A stretch of DNA of 64,000 nucleotides from a bacterium BMS3Bbin14 (lineage in GTDB: Bacteria; Desulfobacterota; Desulfobulbia; Desulfobulbales; Desulfobulbaceae): the NCBI GenBank assembly GCA_002897615.1, contig BDTX01000003.1, positions 186,001 through 250,000 on the forward strand, given 5' to 3'. The notes below the pieces were generated by a model. That model searched no databases. It was not told where the DNA came from and saw nothing but the letters and a program-made list of their open reading frames with translations. How positions within the stretch are numbered: position 1 is the stretch's first letter; every line of letters starts with the position of its first letter. Shown here piece after piece: positions 1 to 8,930 of the stretch. A program made the position numbers and the translations under genes.

Positions 1-118
1 AGGCGGAAGACAACGGCCGGCCAGTCGTGCCGCGGACGTGCCTTGGAGAGCGAACGATCAGGGATGATTACAAAAGATTACAACGGAACTTCAGACCAGA
101 GTGGTGGGGGTGAGCAAG

Positions 119-152
119 TCATTGTTTTCCCACCTGGATGCGAAAACAATGA
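119..152. terminator. Hairpin downstream of the epimerase gene
   Basis: An 11-bp perfect inverted repeat (TCATTGTTTTC / GAAAACAATGA, positions 119-129 and 142-152) with a 12-nt loop lies just past the stop of the minus-strand epimerase. It has no long T-run, so it may be a weak terminator or an mRNA 3'-end stabiliser. The first 118 bases of the window show no gene I can support. Confidence 0.4.
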
Positions 153-168
153 CCTGTTCGGGCCATAT

Positions 169-1155
169 TTACGACAGGTAACCCTCCCGCCGATACCATT
201 CGCCGGTTCGCTTCAGGCCCTCGTCAAGACCGACTTTCGGTTGATAACCAAGGTCCCGCTTGGCCTTGTCGATTTTAAAGGCCCGGTTCTGTCGATACCA
301 GTCCACCCGGCGCGGAAATATCGGCGGCGTCACGTGAAACGGTTTGTATATCTTTTCACAGATATGGCCCGCGATGACCAGCGGCAGCACCGGGAAACGG
401 GGAATCTTCACCTCGACCCCGAGGGCCGCCGCCGTTTTGCGGACCAGGGTCTCGATCTCCACGTACTCTTCATCGGCGATCAGGTAGGCTTCGCCCACCC
501 CCTTTCCCGGTTCCATGGCCAGGATCAGGGCATCAATCAGGTTGTCGATATAAAGGGGATGATAATAGGTCTTCCCGGAGCCGAACATGGGAAACACGCC
601 CTTGTGCACCCGTTTGAAAATCATGAAAAAACGCTCGGGATCGCCGGGTCCGTAGATGGCAGCGGGACGCAGGATCACCGTATCCATGCCTTTGCCGCTG
701 TAGGCGCTGACCAGCGGCTCCGCCTCATACTTCGTCCGCTGGTAATAATCAGCCGGCTGGATCGGCGCATCTTCTCCCGCCGGCGGATTGGCCACGTTGC
801 CGTGCACGCCGCAGGTCGAGCAGTAGATAAATTTCTTCACCCCGTGGGCATGGGCCGCGGCCAGGACATTCTTCGTGCCGCCCACGTTGACCTCTTCATA
901 GTAGCTGTTCGGCACATCCAGTTCCCGGAAAGCCGCCGCCAGGTGATGGACGATCTCCACCCCGTCCATGCTCCGCTCCACCACCTCTTTATCGGTGACG
1001 CTGCCGATAATGACCTTGGCCCCCCATGAACGAATCTCATCGGTTTTCAGGCCTTCCTGGTAATCAAGGCTCACCACCTCGTGTCCATCCTCGATGAGAC
1101 GTTTGACCAGGGCCTTGCCGGTAAATCCCGTGCCTCCGGTTACAAGTATTTTCAT
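169..1155 (-). CDS. NAD(P)-dependent epimerase/dehydratase (extended SDR)
   Basis: This is an extended short-chain dehydrogenase of the sugar-nucleotide epimerase type, about 328 residues. The N-terminus carries the Rossmann motif ILVTGGTGFTGKALVKR. A YQRTK segment near residue 138 supplies the catalytic Tyr-x3-Lys, and AAIYGPGD is typical of the family. I chose the ATG at 1155 rather than the one 9 nt upstream because an AGAGG sits at good spacing before it. The exact substrate (NDP-sugar, steroid-like or flavonol-like) cannot be told. The gene lies downstream, in the transcription direction, of a glycosyltransferase/methyltransferase cluster but is separated from it by 248 bp that include a dispersed repeat, so it probably has its own promoter. 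A surface-polysaccharide role is inference. Confidence 0.8.
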   Translation of the reverse strand: MKILVTGGTGFTGKALVKRLIEDGHEVVSLDYQEGLKTDEIRSWGAKVIIGSVTDKEVVERSMDGVEIVHHLAAAFRELDVPNSYYEEVNVGGTKNVLAAAHAHGVKKFIYCSTCGVHGNVANPPAGEDAPIQPADYYQRTKYEAEPLVSAYSGKGMDTVILRPAAIYGPGDPERFFMIFKRVHKGVFPMFGSGKTYYHPLYIDNLIDALILAMEPGKGVGEAYLIADEEYVEIETLVRKTAAALGVEVKIPRFPVLPLVIAGHICEKIYKPFHVTPPIFPRRVDWYRQNRAFKIDKAKRDLGYQPKVGLDEGLKRTGEWYRREGYLS

Positions 1156-1262
1156 TCCTTCCATCCTCTCGCCACTGCTGTTAATTTTCCGCAGGAGTTC
1201 ACCAACACCTCATCTTCGCCCGTTTTGGCCCCCCTCGCATCCGCCAAGAATAGGCACTGTAA

Positions 1263-1322
1263 ACGGTTTACAGGTTGGATGTAAGGAATAGCGCAGAGTT
1301 TCACACCCTGTGACCAGTTACG
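1263..1322 (-). repeat. Dispersed 60-bp repeat R2, copy 1
   Basis: This 60-bp stretch recurs in opposite orientation at 29951-30010 with only a few mismatches (shared core AGGAATAGCGCAGAG). It lies in the 248-bp intergenic gap between the epimerase and the glycosyltransferase. No coding potential is visible. Confidence 0.7.
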
Positions 1323-1403
1323 AGGCACTGGCAAACTCGTACGGGCCGAGTATCTCCCGAGGCTGTCGTCCCAGGTAAACTGTTACGATTTTTGCTTATC
1401 TTC

Positions 1404-2570
1404 TCAAACGCGCGCAAGAGTTTCCTCCAGGCGCCTGTAAAAACCAACTAATTTACGCTGAAATGCCGCTCTCGTAAACTCTTCTTTTACCCTGGCCCCG
1501 GCCTGACCGGCGATTTTTTCCCGCAGCGCCGGGTCAATCCCCAACTCCAGCATGGCCTCGGCGAATTTCTCCGGCACGGGTTCCGCCAGCCGGGCGATTT
1601 CATCGTCAAGCACCTGCGTATGTGCCGGCAGGCGGGTCGCCACCAGCGGCCGGCCCGAATCCAGGTAAGAATAGATCTTCATCGGGGTATTATTACCCTT
1701 GATCCGCGGCGAGACCAATACGTCCGCCTGCCTGAGATAGCAGGCCAGGTCGCCGACCGGCCGCGGACCGAGAAAATGAACCGAACCGCCGATACCCAGC
1801 GTTGCCGCCCTCTCCCCATACCTGGATATATCGGCGTCCTTGCCGCCGATGACGACGAGAGCCGCCTCTTTTTGCACTTTTTTCAGCCGGACAAACGACT
1901 CCAGCAGGAAATCAATCCCCTGGTAGGCCTCCAGGTTGCCCACATACATAAAAACAGGGCCGGTGGCGCCCGTCTGCCGCCGGATATCTTCCGCCACCTG
2001 CCGGTCCTGCTGTAAAAGGCTGACATCTTCCAGCCGCAGAACCAATTTTTCCGGGTCGCGCTGCCGGGCAATCTCCTCCAGGGACCGGCAAACGGCGATC
2101 ACCCCGGCACTCCGCCGGATGGCGCCGTTTTCAAAGGCGGACATCAAACGGGCCGCCGGCCGGAGAAAGGGAAATTTCTCCTGCATCTGCATGGAGAGAC
2201 AGGAGTCCATATCATAGACAAAAGGGATGGAATAGAGTTTTTTCAGGACAACGGCGATAAAAACAGACTCTTCCACGGCGTGGACCAGGTCAAAATCACC
2301 CTTGCGCACAAGCCGCAGGGCCTTGCACAGCATCAGGTGGTCGGAAATCATTTTTTTGCCGGAAAAGCCGGGACCGACGCCGGAGGTGCCGGGAAAAGCG
2401 CAGATGCGGTCCAGAAAAACTCCCGGCATTTCCACATCTTCGCCCTCGGGATAGGCCAGGAGATGAATCCGGTGCCCTTCCCCGGCCAGGACCTCGGCCA
2501 GCATCCTGACGGCAATGGGTGTCCCCCGGTTCTGAAAAAAGGGCTGCGGCGCCAGAAGCAGGATCTTCAA
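1404..2570 (-). CDS. Glycosyltransferase family 4 protein
   Basis: A 388-residue GT-B fold glycosyltransferase. The N-terminal half begins MKILLLAPQPFFQNRGTP, typical of the acceptor-binding Rossmann domain. The C-terminal half has MYVGNLEAYQGIDFLLES, the donor-domain start, and SPRIKGNNTPMKIYSYL, the GT4 motif that contacts the nucleotide sugar. The start codon overlaps the stop of the upstream methyltransferase by 4 bp (ATGA), so the two are translationally coupled. Together they suggest synthesis and decoration of a cell-surface glycan. Donor and acceptor cannot be predicted. Confidence 0.85.
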   Translation of the reverse strand: MKILLLAPQPFFQNRGTPIAVRMLAEVLAGEGHRIHLLAYPEGEDVEMPGVFLDRICAFPGTSGVGPGFSGKKMISDHLMLCKALRLVRKGDFDLVHAVEESVFIAVVLKKLYSIPFVYDMDSCLSMQMQEKFPFLRPAARLMSAFENGAIRRSAGVIAVCRSLEEIARQRDPEKLVLRLEDVSLLQQDRQVAEDIRRQTGATGPVFMYVGNLEAYQGIDFLLESFVRLKKVQKEAALVVIGGKDADISRYGERAATLGIGGSVHFLGPRPVGDLACYLRQADVLVSPRIKGNNTPMKIYSYLDSGRPLVATRLPAHTQVLDDEIARLAEPVPEKFAEAMLELGIDPALREKIAGQAGARVKEEFTRAAFQRKLVGFYRRLEETLARV

Positions 2571-3370
2571 TCAACCCCTCCTGCCGCCGGCTTCTGCCGG
2601 CTCCCCTCTTGCCGCTTCCGGCTGCGCAGGATAATGGGCGAACCGAAAAGCCGCCTCAGGCCGAGAAGCCGTGCCCCGGCTTCCAGGGTCCTGGAAAGAA
2701 AGGGCCGGCCGAGTTTTCGATGCAGGACCATGGGGAAGAAGAACTCGGGCCGGTAATCGGGCGCCGAGAAGCCGTTTTTCTCCAACTCCCGGCGCAACTG
2801 CCCCCGGCTGAACAGGGTAAAAGTGCGGGTATTGCCCTCCAGGGCCTTCTTGGCCTGAAAAAGCAGACGGTACAGGACATTGAAACTCCGCTGATCCGGG
2901 TAATCCAGGATAACCCCGCGCCGCGCCACCCGGCACATCTCGGCCAGCAGCTCCGGCCATCGCTCCACGTGCGGCAAAAGGCGGACGGCGAGGACGAAAT
3001 CAAAGGCGTTGTCGGCAAAAGGCAGATGCAGGGAATCGCAGGTCCGGTACTGGAAACTCCCCGGCGCCAGGAAGCGGTCAAGCCGCTGCCGGCAGACATC
3101 ATCACTGCCGGTCACCGTGAGCCGATAGCCGTGCCGAACCAGCGGAACGGCCGACTGCGCATGCCCGCCGCCGACATCAAGAACGGAGCAGCCGGCAAAA
3201 TCCCGCAACAGGTCCAGGATGATACCCGTCTGGACATCCAGAAAATATCGGCCCGTCTCACCGGCGAAACGGGAGGCATAGTCATCCGAGGCGGTATCGA
3301 TATCGGCGGTCTCGGGATACTGCCCCGGCCCCCCTGCCTGTTCCTGTTCTCCCCTGTCGTTCAAGAGCAC
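2567..3370 (-). CDS. Class I SAM-dependent methyltransferase
   Basis: A 267-residue Rossmann-fold methyltransferase. Motif I is SVLDVGGGHAQSAVPLV. A post-I acidic residue lies in VTGSDD, and motif IV/V lies around FDFVLAVRLLPHVERWPEL. Translation is called from a GTG at 3370; no strong Shine-Dalgarno sequence is visible, so the N-terminal 20-30 residues are uncertain. It overlaps the downstream GT4 gene by 4 bp, so methylation of a glycan or glycolipid intermediate is likely but inferred. The substrate is unknown. Confidence 0.75.
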   Translation of the reverse strand: MLLNDRGEQEQAGGPGQYPETADIDTASDDYASRFAGETGRYFLDVQTGIILDLLRDFAGCSVLDVGGGHAQSAVPLVRHGYRLTVTGSDDVCRQRLDRFLAPGSFQYRTCDSLHLPFADNAFDFVLAVRLLPHVERWPELLAEMCRVARRGVILDYPDQRSFNVLYRLLFQAKKALEGNTRTFTLFSRGQLRRELEKNGFSAPDYRPEFFFPMVLHRKLGRPFLSRTLEAGARLLGLRRLFGSPIILRSRKRQEGSRQKPAAGGVD

Positions 3371-3509
3371 CCCGGCAGCGGCCCGCTCCGGAGCAGGACC
3401 GCTGATATTATCTTTTGCAAATATTTCATACAGTTAACGTGCGACCTCCCAGCCGGCATTACAAATGCAGGCACCATCTCGGGCAAAAAACCTCGTTTCC
3501 GGACGAACA

Positions 3510-4241
3510 TCAGGCGATTGCCTTCCTGCCGCCGAACAGGGCGAATATCCCATATTTAAAGGGGCAGTCAACGGCCTCGAAACCAATCTCGTCCAGGGCC
3601 GCCAACTGCGCCTTGAGGGTGTCCGGGCTGTTGTCGGGGTTGTCTTTATACTGATCCGGGACCGGTAGCAGCCGGTCCAGGCCGGCCGGACCGGGATGCT
3701 GCCTGATCCAGGCCGTCCAGAGAGACAGGTAGCATTTTTCCAGGTCTGCGGTGGGCGAGAGGACAGCGTCAAAATTGAAGAACAGCCCGCCCGGCCGGAG
3801 GTGATTGTAGATAAAACGGTACAGGTCTATTTTCTCCTCCAGGCCCAGGTGATGAATAGCCAGCGAAGAAAAAACCAAGTCAAAATCATGGTCGAGCCGG
3901 TCCTCAACGAGCAGTTCCTGGAAACTCGCCCGGCGAAAATCGATTGCGCCGCCCTGTCCTGCCAGGCGTTGCCGGGCCGCATCAAGCATCCCGGCGGAAC
4001 CGTCGACCAGGACCGCCGCCACCGGCCGCTCTTCCGCGGCCAGCAGGGCATTGACAAAAAAGCCGTCGCCGCAGCCGAGATCAAGGACCTTGCTGCCGGG
4101 ATTGCTGCCGGACAAACGCTGATACAGCGACAGGGTGATCTCGATTACCCGCTGGCGGAAAGGTATGTAGAAATCCGCCTCGTTGCGGAAGGCCCTGGCA
4201 AAGTCACGGTCCGCCCAGCGCGATGCCGCAAAGTCATTCAT
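3510..4241 (-). CDS. Class I SAM-dependent methyltransferase
   Basis: A 243-residue methyltransferase with motif I KVLDLGCGDGFFVNALL and a canonical SSLAIHHLGLEEK region (motif IV/V). The ATG at 4241 is preceded by GGAGGAG and starts MNDFAASRW. The reading frame stays open upstream to 4379, but that extension (peptide with LFGNNAINS) is encoded by a remnant of the dispersed MITE and is not real. The gene probably starts the minus-strand cluster ending at 1404. A 139-bp gap separates it from the next methyltransferase. Substrate not predictable. Confidence 0.78.
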   Translation of the reverse strand: MNDFAASRWADRDFARAFRNEADFYIPFRQRVIEITLSLYQRLSGSNPGSKVLDLGCGDGFFVNALLAAEERPVAAVLVDGSAGMLDAARQRLAGQGGAIDFRRASFQELLVEDRLDHDFDLVFSSLAIHHLGLEEKIDLYRFIYNHLRPGGLFFNFDAVLSPTADLEKCYLSLWTAWIRQHPGPAGLDRLLPVPDQYKDNPDNSPDTLKAQLAALDEIGFEAVDCPFKYGIFALFGGRKAIA

Positions 4242-4303
4242 CTCCCGACTCCTCCCGCAACCGCGGCCGGTCATCCCGTCACCCCGCCCCAGCCTGATTT
4301 TTT

Positions 4304-4410
4304 CCTGAATCCAGAACGTCCCAAGGTGACGTTCCATGCAACACCTGGAATTTATTGCATTATTGCCGAATAAGCGCATTCGCCGGCCTTCACCGCGCCG
4401 CCCGGCCAGG
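4304..4410 (-). mobile_element. MITE remnant (right-end half), copy 1
   Basis: This begins with the terminal CCTGAATCC and continues through the element's right half in reverse orientation (TTCCATGCAACACC, TTTATTGCATTATTGCC, CTTCACCGCGCCGCC). The left half is missing. It lies between the divergent methyltransferase and arsR genes. It also creates a false 46-residue N-terminal extension on the methyltransferase. Confidence 0.7.
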
Positions 4411-4491
4411 CAAGATCATGTTTCAAACCCGGCAACCATGCCTACATTACCATAGATCGACAGACAAAAAAATATTTTCCCGGTTACAGAC

Positions 4492-4533
4492 TTGACATAT
4501 CCGCTTATGCGGATATAGTAATCCGCATGCGGA
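4492..4533 (+). promoter_or_regulatory. arsR promoter with two overlapping operator-like palindromes
   Basis: A strong sigma-70 promoter is visible: TTGACA at 4492-4497, a 16-bp spacer and TATAGT at 4514-4519. It is overlaid by a palindrome at 4497-4516 (ATATCCGC, 4-bp spacer, GCGGATAT) covering the -35 end, the spacer and the -10. A second perfect palindrome at 4522-4533 (TCCGCATGCGGA) contains the arsR start codon. Both share the TCCGC/GCGGA arms, so ArsR autoregulation by binding both is likely. The predicted transcription start is at about 4526, almost at the ATG. Confidence 0.75.
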
Positions 4534-4886
4534 CTCTCACTCAGCTTTTCAAATCATTATCCGATCCGACCAGGATCAGAATTATATGGCTTCTGCAAAT
4601 CGGCGGGGAACTCTGCGTCTGTGACCTGATGGCGGTTCTTGATCTCCCGCAATCAACAGTATCCCGCCATTTGGCATATTTACGCAATGCCGGCCTCGTG
4701 AATGACCAAAGAAAGGGGGTCTGGATGTATTATCGTCTGCCGGCGGAATCGAGCGAACTCCTGGCCGGAATTCTGCGGGTTATGCAGACTGCCGCCCAAG
4801 ACCTGGAGCAAGCGGCCATAGATCGCCGGCGCCTGGCGGAACACCTGAAAACAAAGCGGGCTGATGCCTGCCGAACCGCGGAATAA
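4527..4886 (+). CDS. arsR: Arsenic-responsive transcriptional repressor ArsR
   Basis: A 119-residue winged-helix repressor of the ArsR/SmtB family. It opens with a typical [13 protein letters not shown] helix. Cys30 and Cys32 in ELCVCDL form the As(III)/Sb(III) site on the recognition region, and the HTH helix follows ([19 protein letters not shown]). It would repress its own operon until arsenite binds. The predicted transcription start coincides with the ATG and no Shine-Dalgarno is present in the preceding 20 nt, so the mRNA may be leaderless. It is followed after 19 bp by acr3. Confidence 0.93.
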   Translation: MRTLTQLFKSLSDPTRIRIIWLLQIGGELCVCDLMAVLDLPQSTVSRHLAYLRNAGLVNDQRKGVWMYYRLPAESSELLAGILRVMQTAAQDLEQAAIDRRRLAEHLKTKRADACRTAE

Positions 4887-4905
4887 ACAAATAGGAACAA
4901 CAGCA

Positions 4906-5994
4906 ATGTCCCAGCCGAAAAAACTCTCTTTCCTTGATCGTTACCTGACTCTCTGGATATTTATCGCCATGTTCACCGGCGTCATGGGCGGGTATATGTA
5001 TCCGGGTATCCACGACGTGATCAACACCTTCCAGGTGGGCACCACCAACATCCCCATTGCCATCGGCCTCATCCTGATGATGTATCCGCCGCTGGCCAAG
5101 GTGCGATACGAAAAACTGCACGAAGTTTTCCGCAACTTCAAGGTGCTGGCCCTTTCCCTGGTGCAGAACTGGATCATCGGCCCGGTTCTCATGTTCGGCC
5201 TGGCCGTACTGTTGCTGCCCGATCACCATGAGTATATGGTCGGTCTCATCCTGATCGGCCTGGCCCGCTGCATCGCCATGGTCATCGTCTGGAACGACCT
5301 TGCCGAAGGCGACACCGAGTATTGCGCCGGCCTGGTTGCCTTTAACTCTATTTTCCAGGTTCTTTTCTTCTCGGTCTATGCCTGGCTGTTTATCACCATC
5401 CTGCCGAAATGGTTCGGTATTGAAGGGACGGTGGTCAACATCTCCATGGTGCAGATAGCGGAAAGTGTTTTTATCTATCTCGGCATCCCGTTTATCGCCG
5501 GCATGCTCACCCGTTTTGTCGGCGTCAAACTAAAGGGCGAAAAATGGTACCAGGAAAAATTGCTGCCCCGCATCAGCCCGCTGACCTTGGTTTTTCTCCT
5601 TTTTACCATCCTGGTCATGTTCTCTCTCAAGGGGGGCTACATCGTCCGCCTGCCATTGGATGTGGTGAAAATCGCCATTCCGCTGACCATCTATTTCCTG
5701 GTTATGTTTCTGGTCTCGTTTTTCATGTCCATAAAGGTCGGCGCCACCTATGAGCAGTCTGCCACCTTGAGCTTCACCGCCGCCTCCAACAACTTTGAGC
5801 TGGCCATTGCCGTCGCTATTTCAGTGTTCGGCATCAACTCCGGCGAGGCCTTTGCCGCAGTGATCGGGCCGCTTGTCGAAGTGCCGGTCCTGATAAGCCT
5901 GGTCAGCGTCGCTCTCTGGTTCAAAAAGAAATATTTCCCCTTTGCCCGGGAAACCCCGGCCGGCATTTGTCACGTGAGCTGTGAAGATGCATGA
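4906..5994 (+). CDS. acr3: Arsenite efflux permease Acr3
   Basis: A 362-residue inner-membrane carrier of the Acr3 (BART superfamily) type with about ten hydrophobic segments. The motif [18 protein letters not shown] contains the conserved Cys used for arsenite transport. [20 protein letters not shown] is the conserved Asn/Glu helix. It exports As(III) driven by the proton gradient and can couple with ArsA. I chose the ATG at 4906 ([13 protein letters not shown]), because the 14 in-frame residues before it look like untranslated sequence. It sits second in arsR-acr3-arsC-arsD-arsA. Confidence 0.93.
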   Translation: MSQPKKLSFLDRYLTLWIFIAMFTGVMGGYMYPGIHDVINTFQVGTTNIPIAIGLILMMYPPLAKVRYEKLHEVFRNFKVLALSLVQNWIIGPVLMFGLAVLLLPDHHEYMVGLILIGLARCIAMVIVWNDLAEGDTEYCAGLVAFNSIFQVLFFSVYAWLFITILPKWFGIEGTVVNISMVQIAESVFIYLGIPFIAGMLTRFVGVKLKGEKWYQEKLLPRISPLTLVFLLFTILVMFSLKGGYIVRLPLDVVKIAIPLTIYFLVMFLVSFFMSIKVGATYEQSATLSFTAASNNFELAIAVAISVFGINSGEAFAAVIGPLVEVPVLISLVSVALWFKKKYFPFARETPAGICHVSCEDA

Positions 5995-6010
5995 CGGAGG
6001 AATTTAACCC

Positions 6011-6448
<438 letters not shown>

Positions 6449-6450
6449 TT

Positions 6451-6762
6451 ATGGACAGACTTGAAATATTCGAACCGGCAATGTGCTGCTCCTCCGGGGT
6501 TTGCGGAACCAATGTTGACCAGAGGCTCGTTCAATTCACCGCCGACCTGGATTGGCTCAAGAGCCGGGGAGTAAAGGTCGAACGGTACAATCTTGCCCAG
6601 CAGCCCGACAAATTCGTCCAATCGGAACCGGTAAAAAATGCCATGGCCCTGGCCGACGACAAATGCCTTCCTATTATCCTGGCGGACGGCAGGATCGTCG
6701 CGCAAAATACCTATCCGGATCGCAGTACCCTGGCCCGGTTGGCAGGATTAACCACAGAATAA
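6451..6762 (+). CDS. arsD: Arsenite metallochaperone ArsD
   Basis: A 103-residue ArsD. The N-terminal EPAMCCSSGVCG places Cys12, Cys13 and Cys18 exactly where the arsenite relay of characterised ArsD proteins lies. It hands As(III) to ArsA and can act as a weak secondary repressor. The ATG at 6451 has a GGAG eight bases upstream; an upstream in-frame start overlapping arsC is less likely. The 75-bp gap to arsA contains a MITE remnant. Confidence 0.93.
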   Translation: MDRLEIFEPAMCCSSGVCGTNVDQRLVQFTADLDWLKSRGVKVERYNLAQQPDKFVQSEPVKNAMALADDKCLPIILADGRIVAQNTYPDRSTLARLAGLTTE

Positions 6763-6768
6763 TTTGAG

Positions 6769-6819
6769 CCTGAATCCGTGACGGCATCCGCACCATTCTC
6801 GAGCGCTCATGAATTCGGG
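6769..6819 (-). mobile_element. End-only MITE derivative, copy 2
   Basis: Fifty-one bases made only of the two element ends: CCTGAATCCGTGACGGC (right end, inverted) joined to ATCCGCACCATTCTCGAGCG...GAATTCGGG (left end, inverted). All internal sequence is gone. It sits inside the ars operon between arsD and arsA, 18 bp before the arsA start, so any hairpin formed by the paired ends would lie in the mRNA leader of arsA. Confidence 0.7.
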
Positions 6820-6837
6820 TCAAGGAGACATACCGCA

Positions 6838-8565
6838 ATGCTTTTTTTATCCCTGGCTACCAGAAACCTCTTTTTTACCGGCAAGGGCGGGGTCGGCAAG
6901 ACCACCATTTCCTGTGCCGCCGCCATCCATTTCGCCGACCGGGGAGAAAAAGTACTGCTGGTCTGTACCGATCCCGCCTCCAATCTTGACGATGTACTGG
7001 AAACACAAGTTAGTTCAGTGCCGGCGCCGGTGCCGGGGGTTGAGAATCTCCAGGCCCTGAACATCGATCCGGAGGAGGCGGCCAGGCAATACCGGGAAAA
7101 GGTCATCGGCCCCTACCGGGGCGTGCTGCCGGAATCGGCGTTGACCAGCATGGAGGAACAGCTCTCCGGGGCCTGCACCACCGAGATCGCCGCCTTTGAC
7201 GAATTTGCCCGGCTGCTCGGCAGCAAGGATATCAGCGGGCAATTCGACCGGATTATTTTCGACACGGCTCCGACCGGCCATACCCTGCGGCTGTTACAGC
7301 TCCCTTCGGCCTGGGACGGATTCATCGAGAGCAACACCTCCGGCACCTCCTGCCTGGGACCGTTATCCGGGCTTGACGCGCAGCACCAGGTATACAAAAA
7401 TGCCATTCATTTTCTGCAGGACGGGGAGGCTTCCACTCTTGTCCTGGTCTGCCGGCCCGATGAAGCAAGCCTGTCCGAAGCGGCCCGCACCAGCGCCGAA
7501 CTCGCCGAACTGGGAATCAACAATCAGCAGATCGCGATAAACGGGATCTTTTATGCCGAGCCAGGCGATGACTCGACGGCAAGAAGCTTGTCCGCACAAC
7601 ACAAAAACGCCTTGGCCGCCTGTCCCGACGCGCTCCGGCAACTCCCAAGAAGCGAGCTGCCTCTTCTGCCCTTTGCCCCGCTCGGCATTGATAGGCTGCG
7701 GCAGGTTTTTGCCGGCACCCCGGCGCCGACAGCCTCAGCGCAAACTCCGGCAAAATCCCTTGCCCTGCCGCCTGACTTCCAGGAACTGTGCAAAAACCTT
7801 GCGGCCGGCAACAGCGGCGTCATCATGACCATGGGTAAAGGCGGCGTCGGCAAAACCACCCTGGCGACCAAGATCGCGCTCTACCTGGCGGCAGAAGGCC
7901 ACAAGGTCCATCTTGCCACCACCGACCCGGCCGCTCATCTTGACTTCTCTCTTGGTGAGAAAAACAGCCGGCTCCAGGTCAGCCGTATCGATCCGGCAGA
8001 AGAGGTGGAAAATTATACCGCCAAGGTCATGCAGGAAGCGGGTTCCCAACTTGATGATGACGGCAGAAGACTGCTTGAGGAAGATTTACGTTCGCCCTGC
8101 ACGGAGGAAATTGCCGTCTTCCGGGCCTTTGCCGCTTTAGTCGACCAGGGAAGCAAGCAGTTCGTGGTGCTTGACACCGCACCCACCGGCCATACCTTGC
8201 TGCTTCTTGACGCGGCCCAGTCCTACCACCGGGAGGTGGCAAAAAAAACCGGGCAACTGCCGGATTCGATCAACCAGCTCCTGCCCCGGCTCCGGGACGA
8301 CAGTTTTACGAAAATCATTATTGTTACTCTCGCCGAAACGACGCCGGTCCAGGAGGCGCTGCTCCTCGCCGGCGACCTGAAAAGGGCGGGTATCAAGCCC
8401 TTTGCCTGGGTAATTAACCAGAGCCTGCTGCCTTTATCCATTGCCAATCCGCTGCTGGCCGGAAAACAGGCCCAGGAGTATTCTCAGGTCGAAAAAATAC
8501 TGGCCCGGAGCGCTCCACAGCCGGTCTTCCTCGAAGCATGGCAGCCGGTCGCCAGGGGTTTTTAA
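6838..8565 (+). CDS. arsA: Arsenite-translocating ATPase ArsA
   Basis: A 575-residue tandem ATPase of the ArsA/GET3 deviant-Walker-A family. Each half has a P-loop (FFTGKGGVGKTT near residue 15, MGKGGVGKTT near residue 345) and the signature DTAPTGHTL. It energises arsenite extrusion with the membrane carrier and receives As(III) from ArsD. The start at 6838 has AAGGAG upstream. The 20 residues readable before it are encoded by a MITE fragment. It is the last gene of the ars operon and is followed by a 17-nt palindrome at 8574-8590. Confidence 0.92.
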   Translation: MLFLSLATRNLFFTGKGGVGKTTISCAAAIHFADRGEKVLLVCTDPASNLDDVLETQVSSVPAPVPGVENLQALNIDPEEAARQYREKVIGPYRGVLPESALTSMEEQLSGACTTEIAAFDEFARLLGSKDISGQFDRIIFDTAPTGHTLRLLQLPSAWDGFIESNTSGTSCLGPLSGLDAQHQVYKNAIHFLQDGEASTLVLVCRPDEASLSEAARTSAELAELGINNQQIAINGIFYAEPGDDSTARSLSAQHKNALAACPDALRQLPRSELPLLPFAPLGIDRLRQVFAGTPAPTASAQTPAKSLALPPDFQELCKNLAAGNSGVIMTMGKGGVGKTTLATKIALYLAAEGHKVHLATTDPAAHLDFSLGEKNSRLQVSRIDPAEEVENYTAKVMQEAGSQLDDDGRRLLEEDLRSPCTEEIAVFRAFAALVDQGSKQFVVLDTAPTGHTLLLLDAAQSYHREVAKKTGQLPDSINQLLPRLRDDSFTKIIIVTLAETTPVQEALLLAGDLKRAGIKPFAWVINQSLLPLSIANPLLAGKQAQEYSQVEKILARSAPQPVFLEAWQPVARGF

Positions 8566-8573
8566 TTTCAGCT

Positions 8574-8590
8574 GGTGACAATTTGTCACC
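8574..8590. terminator. Short palindrome after arsA
   Basis: A perfect 7-bp inverted repeat GGTGACA-ATT-TGTCACC lies 8 bp after the arsA stop, in the gap between arsA and the convergent antitoxin gene. It lacks a T-run. It may be a weak bidirectional terminator or simply a protein-binding palindrome. Confidence 0.3.
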
Positions 8591-8639
8591 ACTTCGCTTC
8601 CTCCACTATGCAAACACTACCCTTATTCGATATGCCATC

Positions 8640-8930
8640 TCAGTGATTGCTTACCAGTTTTATTTCCAGACGACAGCCAAGAGCCTGAGCATATTTCTTT
8701 AATGTTGTGATTGACGGAGAATGTTTTCCGCTCGTTAGAGATGATTCAAGCCTGGTAATCGCAGGAGCTTTTGTTCCCATCCTGTCAGCTACTTCCGCCT
8801 GGCTTAAACCGGCATTCTGCCTGGCCTGAAGCAGTTCACGAAGTAAAGAAAACTCTGGCTCAAGGGCTTCATATTCCTTTTTTACTTTTTTTCTTTGCAG
8901 TGCTTTTTCTTTTAATTCAGAATGTGTCAT
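8640..8930 (-). CDS. HigA-type antitoxin, XRE-family HTH
   Basis: A 96-residue protein with a helix-turn-helix (GLSQAEVADRMGTKAPAITR) near residues 43-62, as in XRE/HigA antitoxins. The N-terminal third is rich in Lys/Glu and probably helical. It overlaps the upstream toxin gene by 14 bp, giving the toxin-first order typical of higBA. It likely neutralises the toxin and represses the operon. Nothing resembling an attC follows it, so I do not call it an integron cassette. Confidence 0.82.
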   Translation of the reverse strand: MTHSELKEKALQRKKVKKEYEALEPEFSLLRELLQARQNAGLSQAEVADRMGTKAPAITRLESSLTSGKHSPSITTLKKYAQALGCRLEIKLVSNH

